Shown here: positions 47,631 to 58,114 of the stretch, in pieces | Layout: the number at the start of each line of letters is the position of its first letter | Position numbering within the stretch: the stretch's first letter is position 1 | Source: Peribacillus frigoritolerans | Lineage (GTDB): Bacteria; Bacillota; Bacilli; Bacillales; DSM-1321 | Assembly (NCBI RefSeq): GCF_040250305.1 | Contig: NZ_CP158190.1 | Location: 3,752,001-3,816,000 of the forward strand | Reading direction: 5' to 3' | DNA length: 64,000 bases | Program-made: the position numbers and the translations under genes | The notes under the pieces: generated by a model | What the model saw: the letters and a program-made list of their open reading frames with translations, nothing else | What the model was told of the DNA's origin: nothing | Database searches by the model: none

Positions 47631-47729
47631 TGTGGATAACTTTACTAACATTTTCCATACTGATGTGCACCATTTCGTTCACCTTGTAAACAACTTAACC
47701 ACAGGTTATCCACTTTCAACTGTGGATAA
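47631..47729. promoter_or_regulatory. DnaA-box cluster upstream of sda
   Basis: Two exact boxes TGTGGATAA (47631-47639 and 47721-47729), plus TTATCCACT (47706-47714) and TTAACCACA (47695-47703), each with one mismatch. They lie 10-110 nt upstream of the sda -35. DnaA directly activates sda in B. subtilis, so initiation activity is coupled to the sporulation brake. Confidence 0.88.
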
Positions 47730-47737
47730 CAGAACGA

Positions 47738-47766
47738 TTGTTCTCCACGTTTATTTCTGATACAGT
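47738..47766 (+). promoter_or_regulatory. Sigma-A promoter of sda
   Basis: TTGTTC (47738-47743), 17 nt, TACAGT (47761-47766) with TG one base upstream as extended -10. Leader about 90 nt to the start codon. Confidence 0.65.
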
Positions 47767-47853
47767 AGGGGTACATCAAGGAAGACTTATCAATATATGC
47801 AAGTAAACACCAAATTATTCCTCGCAATCCCTACTGGAGGTGAGCAGCCGTAT

Positions 47854-47865
47854 ATGGCGTTCTGA
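47854..47865 (+). CDS. Three-codon minicistron upstream of sda (coupling element)
   Basis: ATG GCG TTC TGA with GGAGGTGAG at optimal distance. Its TGA shares A with the sda start, so ribosomes ending here could re-initiate on sda. Inference from arrangement only. Confidence 0.5.
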   Translation: MAF

Positions 47866-48005
47866 TGCAAAAACTATCTGATGACCTGTTGCTTGAATCC
47901 TATTTTAAAGCACAGAATTTAAAGTTGAGTACCGATTTCATCCGCCTCATAGAAACGGAAATTCATCGAAGATCCCTAACGCATAAAATCCGATCAATAT
48001 TTTAA
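47865..48005 (+). CDS. sda: Sporulation checkpoint inhibitor Sda
   Basis: 46 residues, [20 protein letters not shown] ending HKIRSIF. This is the length and helical-hairpin pattern of Sda, which inhibits KinA when replication is stalled. It lies between yqeG and psd with DnaA boxes upstream. Translation start is unusual: the good site GGAGGTGAG ends 20 nt before this ATG but 9 nt before ATG 47854. That codon opens M-A-F-stop, and the stop overlaps the sda ATG as TGATG. Confidence 0.93.
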   Translation: MQKLSDDLLLESYFKAQNLKLSTDFIRLIETEIHRRSLTHKIRSIF

Positions 48006-48017
48006 TATGGAATACAT

Positions 48018-48040
48018 AGGCTGACATCAAATGTCAGCCT
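48018..48040. terminator. Terminator shared by sda and psd
   Basis: AGGCTGACA / TGTCAGCCT perfect arms, 5-nt loop, T-rich on the plus side and A/T-rich on the other; lies between the convergent stops. Confidence 0.85.
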
Positions 48041-48057
48041 CTTATTTTCAATTGAAG

Positions 48058-48843
48058 TTAGACGGCCCTCATGAAACCGATCGTTTCACCTACACGGACA
48101 TCTGCGGGAATGGATATGTTTCCTTCAAGTTCAAAACTGCCTTTTTCAAAAAGAAGCACCACTGTTGACCCAAAGCTGAAATAAGAAAATTCCTGCCCTT
48201 TTTCCAATTCATGAGATTCATCAGTAATGACGATCGAATTTATGAACATGGCCCCGACTTTCACCATAGCCAGACTTCCCGCTTCATTTTGCAATTCAGT
48301 TACTGTCCGATAATTTTTTGATAAAGGCTCTTTTCCATATTTCATCCCCCATTTATTGACGGGGTACGATTTCCTTCCAAGGGTCCAGCGTTTGACTACG
48401 GAACCCTTGATTGGTGAATGGATCCTATGGTAATGACTCGGGCTTAAGTATAACACGAGATATTTGCCCCCTAAGTACTTTTCCAAAAAAAGCTCATCCC
48501 CGAGCATTTCCTCCATTGAATATATCTTTCCCTTAACGACGATCTTTTTATCAGCCTGTATCTCCCCTGAATCCTCGAGAACACCGTCCACAGGACAAGC
48601 TACCGCAGAAGGATCTGCCGTAATTGGCCTGGCGTCCGCCTTTAACTGCCTTGTAAATAGCTCGTGCAGATTGGTATAAGCTTTTAACTCTTTACCAAAT
48701 TCTTGTTGATTAAGGTTGAATGTTTTTACATACAGTAAAATTAAGGGCCTGCTCCAACGAGATTGGCTAAAATGCTTTAATAATCCTGATGAATACTGAC
48801 CATTCGTCAGTTCAATAAGAATGCGATATAAAGACTGAAACAA
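48058..48843 (-). CDS. psd: Phosphatidylserine decarboxylase
   Basis: 261-residue membrane-associated proenzyme that makes phosphatidylethanolamine from phosphatidylserine. The self-cleavage site is the FGST in FSYFSFGSTVVLLFEKG; cleavage before Ser makes the pyruvoyl group. I use TTG 48843 because GGAGTGG sits 6 nt upstream; the longer frame would encode that site. Divergent from pssA, which makes its substrate. Confidence 0.95.
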   Translation of the reverse strand: MFQSLYRILIELTNGQYSSGLLKHFSQSRWSRPLILLYVKTFNLNQQEFGKELKAYTNLHELFTRQLKADARPITADPSAVACPVDGVLEDSGEIQADKKIVVKGKIYSMEEMLGDELFLEKYLGGKYLVLYLSPSHYHRIHSPIKGSVVKRWTLGRKSYPVNKWGMKYGKEPLSKNYRTVTELQNEAGSLAMVKVGAMFINSIVITDESHELEKGQEFSYFSFGSTVVLLFEKGSFELEGNISIPADVRVGETIGFMRAV

Positions 48844-48892
48844 ATAAAACCACTCCAAATTGTAAAATTATTCTAAAATTCCCTTGCATAAA

Positions 48893-48921
48893 TTGTGTTA
48901 AGTAAAATATTATTATATAAT
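48893..48921 (+). promoter_or_regulatory. Sigma-A promoter of pssA
   Basis: TTGTGT (48893-48898), 17 nt, perfect TATAAT (48916-48921). Start codon about 60 nt downstream. Confidence 0.75.
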
Positions 48922-48979
48922 AAATACTTATGTTTACTATATATTGTTTTAATTTGTTTCATTTGAAAGGAGTGAAAAG

Positions 48980-49519
48980 ATGTTTTTATTACACGCCCTC
49001 GATCAAACCATTAAAAAAGTGAAAGCACAAACAGCAAATATACTTACTTTAATGAATTTATCCCTTGGTGGATTTGCAATAATTGCCGTGATGCACGGCC
49101 AATTGAATTTAAGCCTGCTTTTAATCTTCCTGGCTGCCCTTGCAGATCGCTTTGACGGTATGGTTGCACGGAAGTTCAACATTGAATCGGAATTGGGTAA
49201 GCAGCTTGATTCCATGTGTGACATCATATCTTTCGGCGTCGCACCAGCTCTATTATTATACCAAGGAATATTGATAGAATTCGGAGCACCTGGCACACTC
49301 TTCACCGTTTTCTATATTGGCTGTGGCGCATTTCGTCTCGCCCGCTTCAATATAAGTGAAAGCAATGGATATTTTATGGGAGTGCCAATTACGGTTGCGG
49401 GCTGCATCGCTACATTAAGTTATCTCGCCATCCCGTATTTCCATCCGGTCTTTTTCTTATCCCTCATGATTATATTATCATTGCTTATGGTCAGTCCATT
49501 TAAACTGAAGAAAGTTTAA
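48980..49519 (+). CDS. pssA: CDP-diacylglycerol-serine O-phosphatidyltransferase
   Basis: 179-residue integral membrane enzyme. CDP-alcohol phosphotransferase signature DRFDGMVARKFN...GKQLDSMCD (D-x2-DG-x2-AR-x8-G-x3-D-x3-D pattern). About five or six helices. Produces phosphatidylserine for Psd encoded next door. RBS AAAGGAGTG. Confidence 0.95.
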   Translation: MFLLHALDQTIKKVKAQTANILTLMNLSLGGFAIIAVMHGQLNLSLLLIFLAALADRFDGMVARKFNIESELGKQLDSMCDIISFGVAPALLLYQGILIEFGAPGTLFTVFYIGCGAFRLARFNISESNGYFMGVPITVAGCIATLSYLAIPYFHPVFFLSLMIILSLLMVSPFKLKKV

Positions 49520-49524
49520 ATAAG

Positions 49525-49557
49525 AAAGCGGATGTCCTATGGACATCCGCTTTTTTT
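49525..49557. terminator. Terminator between pssA and pepF
   Basis: Perfect 13-bp arms AAAGCGGATGTCC / complement with a 3-nt loop, seven T on the plus strand and A/T-rich on the other. Confidence 0.92.
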
Positions 49558-49582
49558 CGTTCATATTCAGCCTAAACCCCTT

Positions 49583-51373
49583 TTATGCTTTTCGGACTAA
49601 GGGGTCGGTCAAACGCATGAATTCTTCAACATCCTCCATACAGGCATTGACCGCTTCTTCCCAAAAATCCCGGGTCTTCAAATCGACGCCTAAATGTTTC
49701 TCCGCCAGATCCTCGACCTTCATGGAACCGGTATCCTTTAATAGAGCGATATATTTTTCTTCGAATCCTGCAGGTTCTTTCAGGGCATTCGCGTAAATGC
49801 CTAATGAGAATAAGTAACCGAATGTGTACGGAAAATTATAAAATGGTACACCTGTAATATAGAAATGGAGCTTTGAAGCCCAGAACGTTGGATTATAATC
49901 ACTTAAAGCATCGCCATAAGCTTCTTTTTGTGCATCGACCATCAGTTCATTCAACCGTTCGGCACTGACATACCCTTGTTTCCTCTCATCATAAAACCTT
50001 GTCTCGAATAAGTAGCGGGCATGGATATTCATGAGTAATGCAACCGAACGCTGTATTTTATCTTCTAAAAGCACAAGCTTTTCTTCCTCACTGGCCGCTT
50101 CCTTCACAGCCGCATCCGCTACGACCATTTCAGCAAAGGTTGAGGCGGTTTCAGCCACATTCATGGCATATGACCGATTCAATGGATGGATATCCCTCAT
50201 TGCATAAGAATGGAATGCATGTCCCAATTCATGAGCCAATGTCGATACATTGGATGGGGTGCCCGAATACGTCATGAAAATCCTTGACTGCTTATTTAAT
50301 GGGAAGCCGGTGCAAAAACCGCCTGGTCTCTTACCTGGTCTGTCCTCCGCTTCAATCCAGCTGTCTTCAAAAGCTTTTTGGGTGAAGCTTGCTAATTGAG
50401 AACCGAACTTAGAGAATTGCTGTATGATGAAGTCTGCACCTTCTTGATAATCCATTACTTTGGACTGTGCCGTAACAGCAAGCGGTGCATCCAAATCCGC
50501 CCAACTTAATTTATCCAAATCCAATAACTCCGCTTTCCTTTTTAAAAACCTCACAAGCGGCTCCTTATGATCGGCAATGACATTCCACATGCTTTCGAGG
50601 GTTTCTTTTTTCATCCTCCCTATTTCAAGAGGCTCTTTCAAAATATCATCCCAGCCCCTTTTTTCATTCACACTGAGACGGAATCCAGCCAAGTGGTTCA
50701 GCGTCCGGGCAAAAAGGTCACTCTTTTCCTCCCAAGCCTGTTCCCACCCGGTAAATAACTCTTTCCGGGCCCCTTCATCAGGATCAGAAAATTTATTCGC
50801 CGCTTGGCCTACAGAAAGCTTTTCACCCTTATAAGGGATCGTCATTGAACCGACGATTGTATCATACATTTGGCTCCATCCTTCGAAACCATCCATGGCC
50901 AATTGGGTGATTAATGATTCTTCCTTTACGGAAAGCTTTTCCTTTGCCTTTTCCCGACGTTCATCCAATACAAATTTCAATTCATTCAATGGTTCTTTTT
51001 CGAGGATTTCTTTAAAAAACGCATCATCAAGCTGTATCAACTTTTCATCCAGCTTGCTTACCACCATTTTTAGTGAAGCGACTATCTTCATTTGTTTGAT
51101 CCGCAGCTGACCAGCCTTTTTATCGTGCGCATTTTGAGCTTCCAGGCATCCAATGAATGCACTGGCCTGCGTGGATTTCATATTTGTATTTTTATAAAGA
51201 TCAAATGCCTGGATTAAACTGCTTTCATCATTTCCTTCTGGATTGATATTGCTTACAACCCGGTCTAATTCTTTTACCTCTTCGTTAATTTCATCTAAAA
51301 AAATCAGGAACTCCTTAGAAGAGCTTCCTCCTTTAAAAAAGATATCCAAATCCCACGTCAAAGAATATCCCAT
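49583..51373 (-). CDS. pepF: M3-family oligoendopeptidase (PepF type)
   Basis: 596-residue zinc oligopeptidase. Metal site HELGHAFHSYAM (HExxH) near residue 385, followed by the M3 glutamate region (VAETASTFAEM). Long helical N-terminal half as in PepF. Start MGYSLTWDLD, 9 nt after GGGGG; the longer frame adds 11 unlikely codons. Not part of the canonical B. subtilis neighbourhood, so a lineage-specific placement. Confidence 0.92.
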   Translation of the reverse strand: MGYSLTWDLDIFFKGGSSSKEFLIFLDEINEEVKELDRVVSNINPEGNDESSLIQAFDLYKNTNMKSTQASAFIGCLEAQNAHDKKAGQLRIKQMKIVASLKMVVSKLDEKLIQLDDAFFKEILEKEPLNELKFVLDERREKAKEKLSVKEESLITQLAMDGFEGWSQMYDTIVGSMTIPYKGEKLSVGQAANKFSDPDEGARKELFTGWEQAWEEKSDLFARTLNHLAGFRLSVNEKRGWDDILKEPLEIGRMKKETLESMWNVIADHKEPLVRFLKRKAELLDLDKLSWADLDAPLAVTAQSKVMDYQEGADFIIQQFSKFGSQLASFTQKAFEDSWIEAEDRPGKRPGGFCTGFPLNKQSRIFMTYSGTPSNVSTLAHELGHAFHSYAMRDIHPLNRSYAMNVAETASTFAEMVVADAAVKEAASEEEKLVLLEDKIQRSVALLMNIHARYLFETRFYDERKQGYVSAERLNELMVDAQKEAYGDALSDYNPTFWASKLHFYITGVPFYNFPYTFGYLFSLGIYANALKEPAGFEEKYIALLKDTGSMKVEDLAEKHLGVDLKTRDFWEEAVNACMEDVEEFMRLTDPLVRKA

Positions 51374-51536
51374 CCTGCTTTGCCCCCTTTTTATCACTAA
51401 TCCCATTATAGAGGTAAATTCAATATTTTTCTAATTAAAAGGAATTTTCAGTATTTTTGCCAGAACATTTTTCTATATCCCAGATTAAAAGCATGTTATG
51501 ATGAATATATTCTTGGGAGAGGGGTGGTTGATTCAT

Positions 51537-51839
51537 ATGAAATTCTTTATTCACATGTCTGCCATCATCCTGCTCCTTTGGACGCTGCCCATACAGTTCC
51601 ATCATCATGCACAGCAGCTGACCATTGAAGAACATACCGATGTTCACCATTGGGATAAGGCCGACAAGAAGCAGCCTTTCGTGCCTTCCTTCAATTCCTG
51701 GCAGTCACTTATCATTGTTCTCATTTTCGAATTTTCCATTTTGAGTTATCTTTATTTTCACTCAAATCTACGCCTGCGATATCTCAGTCCGGTTTTTTTT
51801 CAGGCGAATTACGTAGCCTTACGCTCTGACATTTTATAA
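51537..51839 (+). CDS. Small membrane protein, 100 aa (unknown)
   Basis: Starts MKFFIHMSAIILLLWTLPIQ after AGGGGTGG. Two helices (about 3-18 and 57-75), with a His-rich segment right after the first (FHHHAQQLTIEEHTDVHHW). That could bind metal or be fortuitous. Two small genes in a row lie on + before sigK. Not recognised. Confidence 0.55.
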   Translation: MKFFIHMSAIILLLWTLPIQFHHHAQQLTIEEHTDVHHWDKADKKQPFVPSFNSWQSLIIVLIFEFSILSYLYFHSNLRLRYLSPVFFQANYVALRSDIL

Positions 51840-51866
51840 AAACAATAAAATGGAGGAGTGATTCAT

Positions 51867-51983
51867 ATGTGGTTCCGACTAATTATGATAGGGGTATTTT
51901 CTTTAACCGCTTCACGTCTGTTCCTTTTTCAGGGAATCGAGATTTATCATGCATTTACGGATTTGATCCGAAATAAATATTAA
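51867..51983 (+). CDS. Small hydrophobic protein, 38 aa (unknown)
   Basis: Starts MWFRLIMIGVFSLTASRLFL, with excellent GGAGGAGTG seven nt upstream, ending IRNKY. One helix. 27 nt after the preceding gene, so cotranscribed. Not recognised. Confidence 0.55.
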   Translation: MWFRLIMIGVFSLTASRLFLFQGIEIYHAFTDLIRNKY

Positions 51984-51988
51984 AAAGA

Positions 51989-52015
51989 AGAGTGCGGGGA
52001 AATTCCCCGCACTCT
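51989..52015. terminator. Terminator between the small-protein pair and sigK
   Basis: AGAGTGCGGGG / CCCCGCACTCT perfect arms and 5-nt loop; T-rich on the minus side (TTCTTTTT). Confidence 0.88.
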
Positions 52016-52032
52016 CTTTGACTTTAACATTC

Positions 52033-52755
52033 CTATCCTTTAGCTTTCTTTTCCTTTTCTTTTTCTGCTCTGTAAAATTCGTGGAACATCTTCATCAATG
52101 CACGTTTTTCGATCCTTGATACATAACTGCGGGATATGCCAAGCTCCTTAGCGATTTCCCTCTGGGTTTTTTCCTTTTTCAAATCCAGTCCGAACCTGCC
52201 TACAATGACTTCCTTTTCGCGTTCATCCAAAATATCAATATACTTTTTCACTTTTTCTATTTCCATATTGAGCTGAATCGTATCGATGACATCTTCCGAT
52301 TCCGATTTCAGTACATCGATTAAACTGATTTCATTTCCTTCTTTATCCTGACCGATCGGATCATGCAGGGAAATATCTTTCTTCGTTTTCTTTGTCGCTC
52401 GTAAATGCATCAGGATCTCATTCTCAATGCATCGTGCCGCATATGTGGCCAGCTTCGTACCCTTCCCATCCGAATAACTCTCAATGGCCTTGATCAAACC
52501 AATTGTCCCAATCGAAATCAAATCCTCTGTATCTTCGCCCGTATTCTCGAATTTCTTGACGATATGGGCAACAAGCCTGAGATTATGCTCGATCAGGATG
52601 TTACGGGCATCACCATCACCCTCACTCATAAGCTTCAGATATTTCTTTTCATCCTGAGATGACAGAGGCTGGGGAAAAGCGTTGTTTTTCACATAGGAAA
52701 CGAATAAGTAAAATTCTTTGATAATATAACCGACAACTGTAAGTATTCCGGGCAT
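52033..52755 (-). CDS. sigK: Sporulation sigma factor SigK, uninterrupted
   Basis: 240-residue pro-sigma-K, the late mother-cell sigma factor. The hydrophobic pro-sequence ([20 protein letters not shown]) precedes [13 protein letters not shown], where SpoIVFB cleaves in B. subtilis. Region 2 shows [17 protein letters not shown] and region 4 the [27 protein letters not shown] 52755 is 9 nt after GGGGG; the upstream ATG abuts it. No skin-type insertion splits the gene. Confidence 0.96.
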   Translation of the reverse strand: MPGILTVVGYIIKEFYLFVSYVKNNAFPQPLSSQDEKKYLKLMSEGDGDARNILIEHNLRLVAHIVKKFENTGEDTEDLISIGTIGLIKAIESYSDGKGTKLATYAARCIENEILMHLRATKKTKKDISLHDPIGQDKEGNEISLIDVLKSESEDVIDTIQLNMEIEKVKKYIDILDEREKEVIVGRFGLDLKKEKTQREIAKELGISRSYVSRIEKRALMKMFHEFYRAEKEKEKKAKG

Positions 52756-52939
52756 TGGTTTCATCCCCCGTTTCTTTGGTTTCCCTATTCATACCTATGC
52801 AGCAGTGGGCTTGTTCGTGTCTGTCCCACTAAAAGAAATCAGGAAAGTGTTAAATGTTCAAACCAGCCTGGAGGAATTCCCAAACGAAGGAAGGCAAATG
52901 TTCATGATAGGGAATTTTTTAGGGAAGGGGGTTTTTACG

Positions 52940-53134
52940 ATGGGATATAACTATGGACCATACGGATGCAGCTATGGTTATCCGGCTCCTGTTCCTGCGC
53001 CTTGCTATGCAGGGTCCGGTTACGGCTTTGGTTATGGCCTGTTTATTGTCCTCTTGATTTTATTGCTCATTTTCGGGTTTTGGTGGTTGCCGGGATGTGG
53101 ATTTGGTTATGGAGGATCAGGTCCGTGCTGCTGA
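52940..53134 (+). CDS. YjcZ-like Gly/Tyr-rich small membrane protein, 64 aa
   Basis: N-terminus MGYNYGPYGCSYGYPAPVP, Gly/Tyr/Pro-rich, then the hydrophobic segment FGYGLFIVLLILLLIFGFWW typical of the YjcZ sporulation-protein family, and a Cys-containing tail ending GPCC. RBS AAGGGGG. Location beside sigK suits a spore-stage role. Function unknown. Confidence 0.72.
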   Translation: MGYNYGPYGCSYGYPAPVPAPCYAGSGYGFGYGLFIVLLILLLIFGFWWLPGCGFGYGGSGPCC

Positions 53135-53149
53135 TTCAGGCAAAGAAAA

Positions 53150-53173
53150 AAACTCGGCCCGAGTGCCGAGTTT
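53150..53173 (+). terminator. Terminator of the YjcZ-like gene
   Basis: AAACTCGG / CCGAGTTT arms; T-run short, so efficiency uncertain. Confidence 0.6.
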
Positions 53174-53218
53174 CCCCCTTTACATATTCATCTCTACCGT
53201 TGCAGTTCTGAGTTAGCG

Positions 53219-53344
53219 TCATAACAACATACCTTCAATTTTATCATGTTTCCAATAGCCTCTTCCGCTGTACATATATACATACAAACGCTGGCAATAC
53301 ACCGGCAGATCCGTTAGCCGGTATCCTTCTCCTGCCAATAGCAA
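53219..53344 (-). CDS. Possible 41-aa protein
   Basis: TTG 53344, 5-6 nt after AAAAGGAGAG, opens 41 codons (begins MLLAGEGYRLTDLPVYCQRL, ends EGMLL). A second start with AGGTGGAGG further upstream gives only 21 codons in another frame. Aromatic-rich, no membrane helix. Not recognised; may be noise. Confidence 0.3.
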   Translation of the reverse strand: MLLAGEGYRLTDLPVYCQRLYVYMYSGRGYWKHDKIEGMLL

Positions 53345-53440
53345 CGCTTCTCTCCTTTTACATAAAACAAATTCAACATTTTAACCTCCACCTTTCTTTA
53401 AATTTTATTTTAATGAACGGGATACCAACCTCGTATGTTT

Positions 53441-53581
53441 TTAGAAAAATGGACGGTGCTTCATCGCTTTATCTAGATGTTCTTCTCGAATCTTGTGAAT
53501 TCTCTCCTGCTGCAAACATTCCTCGGCAGTCATTTTTTTCATTTTAATCGTGATTGTGAAAAAAAGCATATTCAGTGTCAT
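53441..53581 (-). CDS. yrzI: YrzI-family small protein, 46 aa
   Basis: MTLNMLFFTITIKMKKMTAEE start and a charged helical tail, matching the YrzI family. AAAGGAGGTGAT lies right before ATG. In B. subtilis yrzI neighbours yrhC, as here. Function unknown. Confidence 0.82.
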   Translation of the reverse strand: MTLNMLFFTITIKMKKMTAEECLQQERIHKIREEHLDKAMKHRPFF

Positions 53582-53622
53582 AATATCACCTCCTTTAAAG
53601 GGGCGGCCCATCAAAAAGGCAT

Positions 53623-53664
53623 AAAAAGGCCGCAGAAAGTTAAGTTCTCCTGCGGCTTCTTTTT
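53623..53664 (-). terminator. GCCGCAG terminator, copy A
   Basis: GCCGCAG / CTGCGGC arms then CCTTTTTATG on the minus strand. Near-duplicate of the hairpin at 53673. Confidence 0.75.
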
Positions 53665-53672
53665 GAAAATAT

Positions 53673-53709
53673 AAAAAGGCCGCAGGATAAAACACTTCTC
53701 CCTGCGGCC
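53673..53709 (-). terminator. GGCCGCAGG terminator, copy B
   Basis: GGCCGCAGG / CCTGCGGCC arms then TTTTTATA on the minus strand. In series with copy A, with no gene between. Confidence 0.78.
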
Positions 53710-53743
53710 GCTATGTTTGAATGATTAATAAAGCCAAATTGCT

Positions 53744-53839
53744 TTAGAAATATTCCGCTTGGCACAGGTCGAATGTTATTTGATTGTCATTTGAAACGGA
53801 CCGGCTAATAGTGACGACTCCATGTAGATACAATGTCAT
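53744..53839 (-). CDS. Possible 31-aa protein before the tandem terminators
   Basis: MTLYLHGVVTISRSVSNDNQ start, ending CQAEYF, with AAAGGAGGTCG a few bases upstream. Similar in opening (MTL plus beta segment) and ribosome site to yrzI; may be a diverged relative. Followed by terminator copy B. Confidence 0.5.
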   Translation of the reverse strand: MTLYLHGVVTISRSVSNDNQITFDLCQAEYF

Positions 53840-53989
53840 TTTCTTCGACCTCCTTTGGAATATTTTTTATTACTTGGTAAGTATATCCACAAATCCGATA
53901 TTTGTAAACGGCTTTTGCCTATTTATTTGAAAATTTCGATCTTTTTACCCATTTTCAAGAGCTATTATTACCTAAAGGAGGTAAGTGGT

Positions 53990-54079
53990 ATGATAATCTG
54001 CCCCTTAATGGGCAACACCAACAGAAAAATAAAAAAACCTGATTCCATTAAAGAATCAGGTTTGCTTTTATTGTTTTAA
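53990..54079 (+). CDS. Possible 29-aa peptide overlapping the yrhC terminator
   Basis: AAAGGAGGTAAGTGGT precedes ATG of MIICPLMGNTNRKIKKPD. The last codons lie in the hairpin at 54036-54062 and the frame ends inside yrhC on the other strand. No plus-strand gene follows, so a leader role is unlikely. Low certainty. Confidence 0.3.
   Translation: MIICPLMGNTNRKIKKPDSIKESGLLLLF
54036..54062 (-). terminator. yrhC terminator
   Basis: AACCTGATTC / GAATCAGGTT perfect arms, 7-nt loop, seven T on the minus strand; 6 nt after the yrhC stop. Confidence 0.88.
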
Positions 54080-54334
54080 AGAGTCCTGGTCATCCATTTC
54101 GGCCAAGATCTTTTTATATTTTTTGGATAATGAGAAAAATACTATGGATATGCCCAGGAATGTTATTGTCGCTCCCATATAGACATATGTGTCAATGATC
54201 GCTTTGTCGCCAGAGGGAAGGATGGTTCCTAAATAGAAGAACGAACCTACACATAACAAAGTGATCGCAAATTGTTTAAAATCGACCATTTTCGAACGCA
54301 GCATTGCCGCCGTTTGCATTTTGCGGTTTTTCAT
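54068..54334 (-). CDS. yrhC: YrhC-family membrane protein
   Basis: 88 residues, two helices (about 21-40 and 50-68) and a charged tail. Last gene of the yrrT-mtnN-mccAB-yrhC order known from B. subtilis. RBS AAGGTGG. Function unknown. Confidence 0.85.
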   Translation of the reverse strand: MKNRKMQTAAMLRSKMVDFKQFAITLLCVGSFFYLGTILPSGDKAIIDTYVYMGATITFLGISIVFFSLSKKYKKILAEMDDQDSLKQ

Positions 54335-54447
54335 GCCATTCCACCTTCTTTCAAGCTAATAAGATATCGATATCTCATTCTACCATATTTATTCCAAATT
54401 CCAGGGTGTAAATAATGGCAGTAAGCTTGGAAGCGTTCCCTCTCCGA

Positions 54448-56509
<2,062 letters not shown>

Positions 56510-56603
56510 ATTTGGACATCCTTTCATAGTTATCCTACCAACTTAATAAGAATTATGCAATAAAGAATGATCAGCGGAAAGGCTTCCGCTGATCACTTAC
56601 CAT

Positions 56604-57299
56604 TCATTTCATTTTTTCGACCATTTTCAAAATCAGTGCCGCTGAATGAAGAGCCGCAGTTTCCAGGAATTTATCAAAGGAAATATTGGACTCCTTACCT
56701 GCGATATCCGAAAGGGAACGAATGATGACAAACGGTGTTTTGAATTGGAAGGCTACCTGTGCAATGGCTGCCGCTTCCATTTCCACCGCATATAAATCAG
56801 AGAATTTCCCTCTGACGAATTCAACCCTGACAGGATCATTCATGAAAGAATCCCCCGTAACGATCAACCCTTTCGCCACTTGAATATCCTCGATTTCTTT
56901 TGCTGCTTCTTCTGCGATTGCGAGAAGCTTTTCATCCGGGATGAAAGCTGCCGGAAGCTGAGGGACTTGACCGTACTCATATCCAAAAATCGTCACATCG
57001 ACATCATGGTGGCGAACTTCCGTGGATATGACCACATCCCCTACATTAAGTGCTGGATGATATCCGCCGGCAGAGCCAGTATTGATGACTGCATCCGGTT
57101 TGAATTTTTCTAACAGAATTGTTGTGGACATTGCCGCATTCACTTTACCGATTCCCGATTTAAGCAAAATGACCTCGACACCATTCAGTGTTCCTGTATT
57201 AAACTCGGAACCGGCAATGGTCACCCGCTCCAAACCTTCCAATTTATCACGTAAAATCGTAACTTCTTCTTCCATTGCTCCGATTATGGCTACCTTCAT
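56604..57299 (-). CDS. mtnN: 5-methylthioadenosine/S-adenosylhomocysteine nucleosidase
   Basis: 231-residue enzyme releasing adenine from MTA and [21 protein letters not shown] start, TGSAGG site, catalytic region RSLSDIAG (Asp). RBS AAGAGG. 16 nt downstream of yrrT, supplying homocysteine-pathway substrates to mccA/mccB. Confidence 0.96.
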   Translation of the reverse strand: MKVAIIGAMEEEVTILRDKLEGLERVTIAGSEFNTGTLNGVEVILLKSGIGKVNAAMSTTILLEKFKPDAVINTGSAGGYHPALNVGDVVISTEVRHHDVDVTIFGYEYGQVPQLPAAFIPDEKLLAIAEEAAKEIEDIQVAKGLIVTGDSFMNDPVRVEFVRGKFSDLYAVEMEAAAIAQVAFQFKTPFVIIRSLSDIAGKESNISFDKFLETAALHSAALILKMVEKMK

Positions 57300-57315
57300 T
57301 AGTAAAAACCTCTTC

Positions 57316-57954
57316 CTATAATTTTTCCGCCTCCATAATCCAGACAAATTGATTGCAGCGCTCGAAGTTCACTTTATATCCATTTGCTTCAAGTGCTTTT
57401 TCCAAAAAAGGAATCGTAGTATAATATTCCGTTTGCAAATCGTTCGCCAAATTATGAAAGCCTGCCTGCCTTGCATCTTGAATCGCTCGTTCATGAGCTT
57501 CCCTTGATTGATACATCGTATCCGCAAACACTATTTTACCACCAGTATTCAGTAACTTTCCATAGTTGGCTATCGCTTTTTCTTTTTCTTCATCGGTTAA
57601 ATGATGAAACGCATACGTGCTCACGATCGAATCAACCTGTTCCGGCTTCGGAAAATCGATAAAATCCCCATCTGCAATTTCTGTTTTCCCACGCAGCTTG
57701 CTTACCGCTATTTCCCTCATCGCAGGTGAGGGTTCAATTCCCGATACCTTTAGGCCTTTCATCAAAAGCCTTTCCGTCAAATTCCCGGTACCTACGCCGA
57801 ACTCCAGCACATGACCATGAGCCCGGTCCGTGACGCTATCCAATATCCTATCATAATGTTTAAAAACCTCTTGATACTCAATATCGTGTCCACTAACCGT
57901 ATCATCATACGATTTCGACCATTCTTCAAATAAATCGATAAATTCTCTGCCCAT
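57316..57954 (-). CDS. yrrT: SAM-dependent methyltransferase YrrT
   Basis: 212 residues, motif [16 protein letters not shown] (about 46), then [11 protein letters not shown]. First gene of the methionine-to-cysteine cluster; B. subtilis regulates this operon through CymR. I could not place a convincing CymR site in 57955-58114. Substrate unknown. Confidence 0.92.
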   Translation of the reverse strand: MGREFIDLFEEWSKSYDDTVSGHDIEYQEVFKHYDRILDSVTDRAHGHVLEFGVGTGNLTERLLMKGLKVSGIEPSPAMREIAVSKLRGKTEIADGDFIDFPKPEQVDSIVSTYAFHHLTDEEKEKAIANYGKLLNTGGKIVFADTMYQSREAHERAIQDARQAGFHNLANDLQTEYYTTIPFLEKALEANGYKVNFERCNQFVWIMEAEKL

Positions 57955-58114
57955 TTTTAATCACCTTTTTATGATAAGATAATAAAACCTATAAGCATAA
58001 TATGAAATAAACGCAGAAACAGTTCTTGTTTTTTAGGCAAATCCATCATTCGGTTCAGATTCGGCGAAAATGGTGTTAAACTAACAGTATCTAAAATGTT
58101 GGAGGGGAACAGTC

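Noticed and set aside
57955..58114. CymR operator or S-box riboswitch upstream of yrrT
   Set aside because: The sequence is AT-rich but has no match I can defend and no S-box core.
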